Positions 25,891-33,732 of a stretch of DNA of 56,193 nt are shown piece by piece. The stretch comes from Gammaproteobacteria bacterium (GTDB taxonomy: Bacteria; Pseudomonadota; Gammaproteobacteria; Chromatiales; Chromatiaceae): positions 1 to 56,193 of the forward strand of contig JASJCU010000007.1 of the NCBI GenBank assembly GCA_030065815.1. Reading direction: 5' to 3'. The notes under the pieces were generated by a model. The model did not search any database. It was not told where the DNA came from and saw nothing but the letters and a program-made list of their open reading frames with translations. The translations under genes were made by a program, and so were the position numbers. Positions within the stretch are counted from its first letter, which is position 1. Each line of letters starts with the position of its first letter.

Positions 25891-25916
25891 TGGGCCGGCC
25901 GCGAACGGCCGGCTCA
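25891..25916 (-). other. intercistronic stem-loop after nifH
   Basis: A core stem of 7 bp (25894-25900 with 25907-25913, GCCGGCC / GGCCGGC), extended to 10 bp with one G-U type pair, with a six-base loop. It begins 13 bases after the nifH stop, the same distance as the stem after nifD. Stem-loops at this site are known to protect nifH mRNA and give more Fe protein than MoFe protein. Confidence 0.6.
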
Positions 25917-25928
25917 GGGCACGTTCGC

Positions 25929-26837
<909 letters not shown>

Positions 26838-26885
26838 TCACCCAAGAACAAACTCATGCGAGTTCACTCGCTCAATGCTGGTTTG

Positions 26886-26901
26886 AGCAAGCGGCGTGCC
26901 A
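26886..26901 (-). promoter_or_regulatory. sigma-54 promoter of nifHDK
   Basis: The minus strand reads TGGCACGCCGCTTGCT, an exact -24/-12 consensus. The start point would be near 26875, leaving a leader of roughly 70 bases before nifH. Confidence 0.93.
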
Positions 26902-26969
26902 AACATGGAGTGAGCACTCAATGCCTTGTTTTCTAAACAGTTATCGCGTCTACTAAAGACCATGTGAAC

Positions 26970-26985
26970 GGTGGGGTTCCTGACA
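26970..26985. promoter_or_regulatory. probable NifA activator site for nifH (one mismatch)
   Basis: On the minus strand TGTCAGGAACCCCACC matches TGT-N10-ACA except for the last base. It lies 69 bases upstream of the -24 element, where the exact sites of the other nif promoters are found. It is only 16 bases before the draT start. Confidence 0.5.
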
Positions 26986-27001
26986 AACCCGACTTCGATG
27001 T

Positions 27002-27856
27002 ATGGCTGAACACCGACAATCAGGGAGCGCGGCATTGCGCCTGCCGAGACATGCGCGGCTTCCCATCAACCGCTGCAGTCTGCCGCCGCAGATCCTCGGC
27101 GGCCCGACCTTTCAACAACACCCCGCCACGTTGCAGATCGACGGCGTGCAGGCCCTGCACGGACACTTCTTCGAGAGGCTCGATACCATCGCCGATGCGG
27201 CGCGGCGCGCTGCGGCCTTCAAGGACTACATGCGTGCATCCTTCTCCCTCGATCGTCCCGACGAGGCCGGTCTGCAACCGGGGCGTCAACGCGTTCGGCG
27301 CGATCAGGCCGACTATCTGCGCATGCTGCGCGGCTGGATGTTCGATGCCGATGGTCGCGAGGCGGCGGTCCTCAAAGGCTGGGTGGAATCGCGCTTCGGT
27401 CTGCTGCCGCGCTATCACCGGGGTCCACTCGGCGACTTCAGCGGCGCCAACTATCAGTCGTACCTTGCTGCGCGCTCGCACGGGCTCTACAACACCAACG
27501 CGCTGGAGGCGCAGGTCGACCTGCTGTACACCTTCTGCCAGTATGAACTGTCACGCCGTTACCGAGGACAACGGCACCTGCGGCTGTTTCGCGGCACGAA
27601 CCGGATCGAGGCGCACGACGTTCTGGCACGACCGGACCGCGGCAGTTGGATCCTGCTGCTGAACAACCTGACGTCTTTCAGCGGCGACGCCGAGCGCGCC
27701 GACGAGTTCGGCGACCTCATCATCAGCAGCCAGGTGCCACTGGCAAAGATCCTGTACCTGCCCGGCCTGTTTCCAGGGACGCTGAACGGCGAGCAGGAGT
27801 ACCTCGTAATCGGCGGTGTTTACCGAGTCGATACGCACACGCTGTTGGGGCCCTAG
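27002..27856 (+). CDS. draT: NAD(+)-dinitrogen-reductase ADP-ribosyltransferase DraT
   Basis: 284 residues. Recognisable DraT parts: LPINRCSLPPQILGGPTFQQHP, IDGVQALHGHFFERLD, AAFKDYMRASFSLD, GNYQSYLAARSHGLYNTNALEAQVDLLYTF-like core (here GANYQSYLAARSHGLY) and the ADP-ribosyltransferase strand LRLFRGTNRI. DraT uses NAD to modify Arg101 of NifH and so switches nitrogenase off after ammonium or darkness. ATG at 27002 is divergent from nifH. I see no sigma-54 element pointing to it, so expression is probably from another promoter. The reversing enzyme DraG is at 31466-32437. Confidence 0.94.
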   Translation: MAEHRQSGSAALRLPRHARLPINRCSLPPQILGGPTFQQHPATLQIDGVQALHGHFFERLDTIADAARRAAAFKDYMRASFSLDRPDEAGLQPGRQRVRRDQADYLRMLRGWMFDADGREAAVLKGWVESRFGLLPRYHRGPLGDFSGANYQSYLAARSHGLYNTNALEAQVDLLYTFCQYELSRRYRGQRHLRLFRGTNRIEAHDVLARPDRGSWILLLNNLTSFSGDAERADEFGDLIISSQVPLAKILYLPGLFPGTLNGEQEYLVIGGVYRVDTHTLLGP

Positions 27857-27991
27857 CATCACGTTGGGAAAGTCGTCGTGCGCCGCAGTGCCGACGAACC
27901 GATGGCGCCGCGCGACCAACCGCACCGCGTGATCGCCCAGACAGGCGATGCCGCGCGCTTGGCCCTGATCAGACAAACGTCATGGGTCGGC

Positions 27992-28007
27992 TGTCTCAGA
28001 TCCAACA
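27992..28007. promoter_or_regulatory. NifA activator site for the SIR2-like operon
   Basis: TGTCTCAGATCCAACA is an exact TGT-N10-ACA, 51 bases upstream of the sigma-54 element at 28059. Confidence 0.75.
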
Positions 28008-28058
28008 ATTCGTGTGCTGGCGATGCCCAAGCGACTGCCCAGTGGTGATTTTTTTGCT

Positions 28059-28074
28059 TGGCCCGCGTCTTGCT
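28059..28074 (+). promoter_or_regulatory. sigma-54 promoter of the SIR2-like operon
   Basis: TGGCCCGCGTCTTGCT on the plus strand has GG and GC ten bases apart; only one -24 base differs from consensus (C for A). The start point would be near 28086, 26 bases before the ATG. Confidence 0.78.
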
Positions 28075-28111
28075 TGATGACTGCCAAACCCATGGGTGAT
28101 CGGAGCAATCG

Positions 28112-28996
28112 ATGAGTGATTCCATGCTGCACGACCTGGCTGCCGGTATCAGGGCCGGCTGCATCGTGCCCTATCTTGGCCCCGGTGTACTCGCCGACGT
28201 GACCAACGCCGGCACGGGCACGGCCATACCGGCCGACAGCGACAGCCTGATACTGGCGATGAACGACGGCAAGCCGATGGCGCCGCGGCTGATGTACGAG
28301 TTCCCGCGCGCGGCGATGGATGTCGAGCTCAAGCGCGGCCGCTCGGCCCTGCAGCGGTTCCTCGATTCCACCTACGGCCAGACGGACTGGACGCGCGCGG
28401 CATTTCATGACTGGCTGGCGAGCGTGAAACCGCACTACGTCATCGATATCAACCGCGACACCCAGCTGCAACAGAGCTATGCCGATACGCCGCACACGCT
28501 GATCCGCGGCATTGCGCGCGTCGCCGGCACCGACTACCGCTTTCGCATCCACAGCTATGACGGCGACCAGTACACCGAGATCGAGCAACAGGCCGTCGAC
28601 CCGTCATTTCCCGTGCTGTTCAAACCGATGGGCAGTCCCCTGCCTGACTCGACCTACGTCGCGTCGGATGCCGACTACGTGGACTACATCACCGAGCTGA
28701 TGGGTGGCTTTGCCATTCCGGATTTCGTCAAGAGTTACCGCAAAGGCAAGAAGTATCTGTTCGCCGGCGTACGAATGACGCGCGACACCGAACGCATGGT
28801 GCTCTCCGACATCATCTACGGCGCCGGCTCCCCGGCCGGGTGGGTACTGTTGCCTGATCCGACGGACAAGGAGCGGCGATTCTGCACCAGGATGGGCCTC
28901 GAGATCGTCGAATCCGACATCACGGACCTGCTGGCAGCCGACCGCCCCGCGATCCTCGCGCACGCCGCGGAAACGGTGCTCGAAGTGGGCTGCTGA
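28112..28996 (+). CDS. SIR2-like domain protein under nif control
   Basis: 294 residues. The N-terminal AGIRAGCIVPYLGPGVLADV resembles the glycine-rich NAD-binding start of SIR2-like (SIR2_2-type) proteins. YVIDINRDTQLQQSYADTPHTLIRG is in the place of the usual T-x-N-x-D segment, and VLFKPMGSPLPDSTYVASDADYVDYI fits the SIR2-like K-x-x-G...DY segment, with Met in place of the His of the usual HG. The classical four zinc-binding cysteines of deacetylase sirtuins are absent, so NAD hydrolysis or binding is more likely than protein deacetylation. It heads an operon with a NifA/sigma-54 promoter next to draT, which also consumes NAD. Its actual activity is unknown. Confidence 0.72.
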   Translation: MSDSMLHDLAAGIRAGCIVPYLGPGVLADVTNAGTGTAIPADSDSLILAMNDGKPMAPRLMYEFPRAAMDVELKRGRSALQRFLDSTYGQTDWTRAAFHDWLASVKPHYVIDINRDTQLQQSYADTPHTLIRGIARVAGTDYRFRIHSYDGDQYTEIEQQAVDPSFPVLFKPMGSPLPDSTYVASDADYVDYITELMGGFAIPDFVKSYRKGKKYLFAGVRMTRDTERMVLSDIIYGAGSPAGWVLLPDPTDKERRFCTRMGLEIVESDITDLLAADRPAILAHAAETVLEVGC

Positions 28997-28998
28997 CC

Positions 28999-29250
28999 GT
29001 GGTCTTCACCCCCTGCCAGGGCAAAACGGCATGTCGCGACGATGGCTCGCGCTGCCGCACTTGCGGGCGAACACTAGCCGAGATCGCCGGGCTGCGCGAC
29101 ATCATGGACGAGATGGCGAACCTGGTCATCGCCTACGACTACGAGAACGTCGAGGAGTTCGCCGCCTACGTCGCACGCAAGCTGCCAAAACTGGTCACGC
29201 ACCGCTGCGCCGCTGCCGAGGAGGCGAGACGACATGCTCATCGCATTTGA
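28999..29250 (+). CDS. small Cys-rich protein, possible zinc or Fe-S binder
   Basis: 83 residues from GTG at 28999, two bases after the SIR2-like stop. Four cysteines lie at the N-terminus (Cys6, 12, 19, 22: TPCQGKTACRD then RCRTCGRTLAEI). The CxxCGRTLAEI end resembles DUF1289-type zinc-ribbon proteins, but the remainder (DIMDEMANLVIAYDYENVEEFAAYVARKL) is different. It overlaps the hemerythrin gene by 17 bases, so it belongs to the same transcript. I cannot assign a function. Confidence 0.68.
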   Translation: MVFTPCQGKTACRDDGSRCRTCGRTLAEIAGLRDIMDEMANLVIAYDYENVEEFAAYVARKLPKLVTHRCAAAEEARRHAHRI

Positions 29251-29653
29251 CGACACCCTCCTGCTCGGCGTTGACGACATGGATGATACCCACCGCGAGT
29301 TCGTCGAGCTGGTCAACCGGATGGGCGATGCCGACACGGTCGGGTTCATCGAGCTCTTCCCTTTGCTCATCGCCCATACCGAACGCCACTTCGAAAACGA
29401 GACTTCGCTGATGCGACAGTCGGGCTTTCCGGCGATTCGCGAGCACATGGATGAACACTTGCGCATACTCGGCGAACTCGGGCGATTGGCGCACAAGGTC
29501 GCCCGGGGATCGGTGACACTCGCGCGCGCCTACGTGCAAGAACATCTGCCCGCCTGGTTCCGACTGCACGCCGCGACGATGGACAGCGCCCTTGCCGCGC
29601 ACGTCAAGCACCAGGGACCGTCGCCGGTGTTCGCTTCCGCCGCCCTTCACTAG
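29234..29653 (+). CDS. bacteriohemerythrin
   Basis: 139 residues with the diiron ligand pattern of hemerythrins: His20, His48-x3-His52-x3-Glu56 (HTERHFENE), His71-x3-His75 (HMDEH), then HLPAWFRLHAATMD providing His and Asp near 112-117. The domain binds O2 reversibly at a non-haem diiron site in the cytoplasm. In a nif operon the likely role is oxygen buffering or sensing near nitrogenase. It sits between the Cys-rich small protein and the CCG-domain fragment. Confidence 0.88.
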   Translation: MLIAFDDTLLLGVDDMDDTHREFVELVNRMGDADTVGFIELFPLLIAHTERHFENETSLMRQSGFPAIREHMDEHLRILGELGRLAHKVARGSVTLARAYVQEHLPAWFRLHAATMDSALAAHVKHQGPSPVFASAALH

Positions 29654-29794
29654 CAGTGCCAGACGACCTCAGCGAACTTCACGAACGGTCGTCGCCGCCT
29701 GTCGCTTTCGCCACCTCTTAAGCTGGCGCCGTCGGCGTTCTCTCTCCCGCTCAGCGAGTTACGCAACAAACCCAACAGGCATGGCGCTTGCGAC

Positions 29795-30265
29795 ATGAAG
29801 ACACCAACGCTGCCGTTCGAGGAACTCATCGCACGCAAGGTCGTCAGCAAACGCTTTCGGCCGCAACCCTCGCCGATCGACACCGGCGGCACACCGTTGC
29901 CCTTTCACGGTCATTGTCATGAGAAGGCCGTCGGCGCGATGAAGACCATGCGCGGAGTGTCCAGGGCAATCACACGGCTGCAGTTCGCGCTGCTCGATTC
30001 CAGCTGCAGTGGCATGGCCGGCGGCTTCGGGATGGACCAAAAGCCTGCCGATGTCGGCGTGGCTATGGCCGAAACGGCGTTGTTTGCCGTATCGCGCCGG
30101 CACCCACAGGCCCGAACCCTGACCGACGACTTCTCCTGCGCGTTGCAGATCCGTGAGGGTCGACAGCACAACGTCATCCACCTTGCACGCCTGCTTCTCG
30201 AGTCGGCGACCGGTGCCGGCAGCAGGAGTGCTTCCCCACGACCAGTCCAGGAGACCACACGATGA
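29795..30265 (+). CDS. stand-alone C-terminal fragment of a CCG-domain (GlpC/glycolate-oxidase-type) protein
   Basis: 156 residues that resemble only the C-terminal end of FAD/Fe-S oxidoreductases such as glycolate or D-lactate dehydrogenases: PFEELIARK, LPFHGHCHEKAVGAM, LDSSCSGMAGGFGM and TDDFSCALQIREG. The usual CCG motif is changed to SCSG. The N-terminal FAD and ferredoxin domains are absent, and the 141-base spacer upstream does not contain them in this frame. It overlaps grxD by four bases and so is translated with it. It may be a decayed gene or a small domain put to new use; I favour a retained partial protein because the frame is intact. Confidence 0.65.
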   Translation: MKTPTLPFEELIARKVVSKRFRPQPSPIDTGGTPLPFHGHCHEKAVGAMKTMRGVSRAITRLQFALLDSSCSGMAGGFGMDQKPADVGVAMAETALFAVSRRHPQARTLTDDFSCALQIREGRQHNVIHLARLLLESATGAGSRSASPRPVQETTR

Positions 30266-30588
30266 AAACGACCGACAAGATTCGCAAGCAGTTGGCCGAG
30301 AACCCGATGATTCTGTACATGAAGGGTTCGCCGACGCTGCCGATGTGCGGTTTCTCGGCGAAGGCCGCGCAGGCCCTCAAGGATGCGGGACACGATTTCG
30401 CCTACGTCGACGTCCTGATGAACCCACAGATCATGCAGGCCCTGCCCGAGGTTTCGGACTTTCCGACGTTTCCGCAGCTGTTCGTTGGTGGCGAACTGAT
30501 CGGCGGTAGCGACATCATCGAGGCAATGCTGGAAAGTGGTAAACTGCAGCCCCTGATCGAAGCCGCACGCCCGGAGACGCCGTCATGA
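30262..30588 (+). CDS. grxD: monothiol glutaredoxin (Grx4/Grx5-type)
   Basis: 108 residues. The active site CGFS is at Cys29-Ser32, preceded by ENPMILYMKGSPTLPM. The glutathione and cluster-bridging segments FPTFPQLFVGGELIGGSDII are complete. CGFS glutaredoxins bind a shared [2Fe-2S] cluster with glutathione and pass it on, often together with BolA-type partners; the next gene encodes one. A nif-linked monothiol glutaredoxin is also known in Azotobacter. It overlaps the next gene by four bases. Confidence 0.92.
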   Translation: MKTTDKIRKQLAENPMILYMKGSPTLPMCGFSAKAAQALKDAGHDFAYVDVLMNPQIMQALPEVSDFPTFPQLFVGGELIGGSDIIEAMLESGKLQPLIEAARPETPS

Positions 30589-30812
30589 AAGCCGAAGAGA
30601 TCGTCGACCGCATCTGCGCCGCCTATCCCGACGCCAAAGTCACGCCCGACGGTGCGGACTGCAATTTTTCGGTGACGGTCGTCAGCGAGGCGTTCGACGG
30701 ACTGTCGCCGATCCAGCGCCAGCGCCCGATTCTGGCGCTGTTCAAGGACGACATCAGCAGTGGCGCACTGCACGCGTTGTCGATCGTCGCCAAGACGCCG
30801 GGCGAGGTCTAG
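30585..30812 (+). CDS. BolA/IbaG-family protein
   Basis: 75 residues. The pattern FSVTVVSEAFDGLSPIQRQRPILALFKDDISSGALHALSIVAKTP is the BolA/IbaG fold with the invariant His in HALSI. The RxxH usually found before the second helix reads RQRP, so one conserved histidine is replaced. BolA-type proteins pair with CGFS glutaredoxins to hold or transfer [2Fe-2S] clusters. It is the last gene of the SIR2-like operon. Confidence 0.85.
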   Translation: MKAEEIVDRICAAYPDAKVTPDGADCNFSVTVVSEAFDGLSPIQRQRPILALFKDDISSGALHALSIVAKTPGEV

Positions 30813-30871
30813 CGGTCAGCCGTCGCCGGGGGACCAGCCGACCATCGACAGCCTGGTTTGCATCGCGCGGT

Positions 30872-31231
30872 TCAGACCGGGCCCGCCTGCGACATCTCCC
30901 TGATCACACGCCCACGCTCGCGCACCGCCAGCCATTCACGTAGCTCGCTCAGGAAGAAGTGCCGGTTGTCCTCGTAACTGAAGTGACGCACGGTGTCCTT
31001 GTCGCGGTCGAGGTACAGAAGGGCCATGTTTCGATACATCCGCGGCATCAGATCGTTCACCGGCAAGTCGCGCGTCAACAGCCGCACGACCTGGCGAAAA
31101 AGCAGCGCGAAGCGACCGCCGTACTCGCGCTCACGCCCGGCGAAATCCTTCAGCTGCTGTTCGTAGGGTTGGAAGAGCACCAGGTATTCGTCGAGACCCT
31201 GCAACCGTGATGTGTCCGACTTGTCAGGCAC
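30872..31231 (-). CDS. unknown protein at the end of the nifB operon (119 residues)
   Basis: I do not recognise this family. The predicted protein is helical and charged: GLDEYLVLFQPYEQQLKDFAGRE, VVRLLTRDLPVNDLMPRMYRNMALL and YEDNRHFFLSELREWLAVRERG. There is no signal peptide, membrane segment or cysteine. It overlaps the DUF3144 gene by eight bases, so it is very probably expressed as part of the nifB transcript. The DNA after it is convergent with the BolA gene. Confidence 0.7.
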   Translation of the reverse strand: MPDKSDTSRLQGLDEYLVLFQPYEQQLKDFAGREREYGGRFALLFRQVVRLLTRDLPVNDLMPRMYRNMALLYLDRDKDTVRHFSYEDNRHFFLSELREWLAVRERGRVIREMSQAGPV

Positions 31232-31466
31232 CGCCGAGTTCTTCCATGCATTCTTGTAACATCTTCCGGTACTGATCGCAGTAGTATTGCTCTGCCTGCC
31301 GGCGCTTCTCGGGGTCGCCGTCAGTTTCGTAGAAGAAATGCGCGTTGAAACGTGCTGCCGCGTACAGGAAAGCGGCGCTCAGGAAAGGCAAGGCCCAGTC
31401 TTCGCTCAACTGATTGGCGAGGTTGATGAACTCGTCGGCAACCTCGTGGAAATCCGCCTCTTGCAT
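31224..31466 (-). CDS. DUF3144 family protein
   Basis: 80 residues. The sequence FHEVADEFINLANQLSEDWALPFLSAAFLYAAARFNAHFFYE and RRQAEQYYCDQYRKMLQECMEELG fits the DUF3144 family, small helical proteins. The start ATG at 31466 overlaps the draG stop. It may relate to DraG control, but only its position indicates this. Confidence 0.78.
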   Translation of the reverse strand: MQEADFHEVADEFINLANQLSEDWALPFLSAAFLYAAARFNAHFFYETDGDPEKRRQAEQYYCDQYRKMLQECMEELGGA

Positions 31467-32437
31467 CAGTACCCACCCGCGCCGACCACCAGACCGCCGG
31501 CCCTGCAAGTCGCCAGTTCGATCAGCTGCAACGCCTGCTGCCGACAGACAGCCGCGACGTCGGCATCCAGAGCCGCGAGCCAGCGCGTCGGTATCACGGC
31601 GAGACCGTACATGGCGCCCGCAAGCATGCCGGCAATCGCGCCCGTGGTATCCGCGTCGCCGCCCCGATTGACGACATCGACCAGCGTCTCCTCGAATTCC
31701 TTGTGCGCGAATAGGGCCTGAAACACGACCTGCAGCGTATCGACGATCCAACCGCTTGGGTTGGTCACCGTGCGCCGATCGAAGCCGTATTCGGGAGAAC
31801 GTGCGACCAGACGCTGGGCGTGCCCGCGCAATGCCGAATGGGTGCCACCATGGAGCGCCGCAACCAGCATACGCAGCACCGCCTCGCCGCCCGCATCCGC
31901 CGACGGTGAGTTATGCGTCACGTGCGCCTGGCGCCGCGACGCCTCGACCAGTTCGCGCTCGTCGTCCATGCAGTGGCGCAGTGCCACCGGCAGGCAGCGC
32001 ATGCAGGCACCGTTCCCGGCGTTGTGGTCATCCGCCGCCACGTGCGCTACGCCCGTGCGCCTGAAGTGCGAGATGCCGCGCCTGACGGTATTGCCGATAT
32101 CGACGGGCTTGCCGCGCATCCATGCGCTGAATGCCCCCGCAACGGCATCGGGTTCGACACGGCCGCAATCGAGAATGGATCGACCGAGCGCGATTGCCAT
32201 CTCGGTGTCGTCGGTCACCCGCCCCGGCTGCAGGCGCAACCATCCGCCGCCGACGATCTCCCTGTGGACACCGAACCTGTGGCGGATCTCAGTCGGCGTC
32301 ATGAACTCAGTGGTCGCGCCCAGGGCGTCGCCGACCGCCAATCCCAGGTAGGCGGCGACGGCACGCTGCTGCAGGTCGCCGAGCTCCCGGTCGCCGGCCC
32401 CGGCGGCAGGTCTGTCACTACGCAAAACCATCGACAA
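31466..32437 (-). CDS. draG: ADP-ribosyl-[dinitrogen reductase] hydrolase DraG
   Basis: 323 residues of the ADP-ribosylglycohydrolase family. The binuclear Mn/Mg site residues are in GRVTDDTEM and NRGGDADTTGAIAGML. The N-terminal AAYLGLAVGDALGATTEFM is typical. DraG removes ADP-ribose from Arg101 of NifH and restores activity. The start at 32437 directly follows the nifQ stop; a second ATG two codons on is possible. The gene lies in the nifB transcript, not next to draT. Confidence 0.95.
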   Translation of the reverse strand: MSMVLRSDRPAAGAGDRELGDLQQRAVAAYLGLAVGDALGATTEFMTPTEIRHRFGVHREIVGGGWLRLQPGRVTDDTEMAIALGRSILDCGRVEPDAVAGAFSAWMRGKPVDIGNTVRRGISHFRRTGVAHVAADDHNAGNGACMRCLPVALRHCMDDERELVEASRRQAHVTHNSPSADAGGEAVLRMLVAALHGGTHSALRGHAQRLVARSPEYGFDRRTVTNPSGWIVDTLQVVFQALFAHKEFEETLVDVVNRGGDADTTGAIAGMLAGAMYGLAVIPTRWLAALDADVAAVCRQQALQLIELATCRAGGLVVGAGGY

Positions 32438-33013
32438 TCAGTCCTCAGGGCCGAAACACGCAGCGTAGTCGACACAGACCTCGCAGCTGGGCGCCCGGCA
32501 GGTGTAGATGCCCTCGGCCTCGCACAACTGCTTGTAGAGGAACTTCTTCCACTTCATGTCGGCGACGTTGCGCACTGCCAAGGGTGCAAAGTTCTGTGCG
32601 ATCAGGCGGGACAGGTCGTCTCGGCACCACAGCCCAAGATCCTGCCAGAGGTGATTGCCTCCCATGCAGGCGGCGGCCACGATCTCCGCGACGAGGGCCT
32701 CTGATTCGGTGCCGTCGGTACGGTTCTGCATCAGCAGGATGAGCAGATCCTCGATCTCGGCGTGCCGCTCGACTTCGACGGTAGCGCATAGGTCGGGTAG
32801 CGCATCGGGTGAATACCCGGGGAAATGGCGCCGCATCATCTGTTCAAAACGCTCGCGCCGCAAACCCAGCCACTGCGGCAAGGCGCCGTTGCCGACTGAC
32901 CACGATGCCAGGATCTTTGCCAATACTGCCTCGACGGGATCCCCGCGGCGCGCCGCCATCAACGCCCGATAGACGTCGAGCGGCGTCAGTTCCGGGGCAG
33001 CCGCCGCGGTCAT
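32438..33013 (-). CDS. nifQ: NifQ, molybdenum donor for FeMo-cofactor
   Basis: 191 residues. The family signature is the C-terminal cysteine motif CRAPSCEVCVDYAACFG, preceded by WKKFLYKQLCEAEGIYTC. ACMGGNHLWQDLGL is another conserved NifQ segment. NifQ carries an Fe-S cluster and supplies molybdenum to NifEN/NifH during FeMo-co synthesis. The start ATG at 33013 overlaps the stop of the FeSII-like gene by four bases. Confidence 0.94.
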   Translation of the reverse strand: MTAAAAPELTPLDVYRALMAARRGDPVEAVLAKILASWSVGNGALPQWLGLRRERFEQMMRRHFPGYSPDALPDLCATVEVERHAEIEDLLILLMQNRTDGTESEALVAEIVAAACMGGNHLWQDLGLWCRDDLSRLIAQNFAPLAVRNVADMKWKKFLYKQLCEAEGIYTCRAPSCEVCVDYAACFGPED

Positions 33014-33366
33014 TGCCCGTCGAATTCCACGACGATGTCCTCGTCGCGCGGAATGAACTGGCAGGCCAGGCGCCATTCGCTCGGCTGGTCGTTGGTCGTC
33101 AGCTCCTCAAGCCGATCCTTGCTGACCTTGCCAAGCTCTTTGAGCATGCGCTTCTCCTTTTCTTCCATGTGGACACCCAGAGGTGCGTTGTCGCCGAGGT
33201 ACTTGACCTTGATCAGGCAGCTTCCGCACTCGCCGTCCCCGCAGTCGAACGCGATCGGAATCTTGTTGGTCTTGGCGATCTTCAACACCGTTTCGGTGAA
33301 GCTGCCAGCGACGGCATACACCGTCTTGTCCTTGTACTCTGGACTGGAAAACGTGATCAATGGCAT
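33010..33366 (-). CDS. fesII: FeSII-like (Shethna protein II) [2Fe-2S] ferredoxin
   Basis: 118 residues with [2Fe-2S] ligands Cys42, Cys47, Cys50 (CGDGECGSC) and Cys102 (RLACQFI). The N-terminus ITFSSPEYKDKTVYAVAG, the middle MEEKEKRMLKELGK and the ending RDEDIVVEFDGQ resemble Azotobacter vinelandii FeSII, which on oxidation binds the two nitrogenase proteins in an inactive, oxygen-protected complex. The match is from memory of the FeSII sequence. Location inside a nif operon next to a flavodiiron protein fits that role. Confidence 0.82.
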   Translation of the reverse strand: MPLITFSSPEYKDKTVYAVAGSFTETVLKIAKTNKIPIAFDCGDGECGSCLIKVKYLGDNAPLGVHMEEKEKRMLKELGKVSKDRLEELTTNDQPSEWRLACQFIPRDEDIVVEFDGQ

Positions 33367-33399
33367 GTCGGGATCCTCTTCTACAACAACCGATAGCGG

Positions 33400-33714
<315 letters not shown>

Positions 33715-33732
33715 TCATTGAGATACCGCGGT

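Noticed and set aside
26927-26940. TGTTTTCTAAACA before nifH as a NifA site
   Set aside because: The spacer is seven bases, not ten; the better candidate is at 26970-26985.
26921-27001. Possible sigma-54 promoter for draT
   Set aside because: No TGGC-N-TTGC element with correct spacing was found before the draT start on the plus strand.
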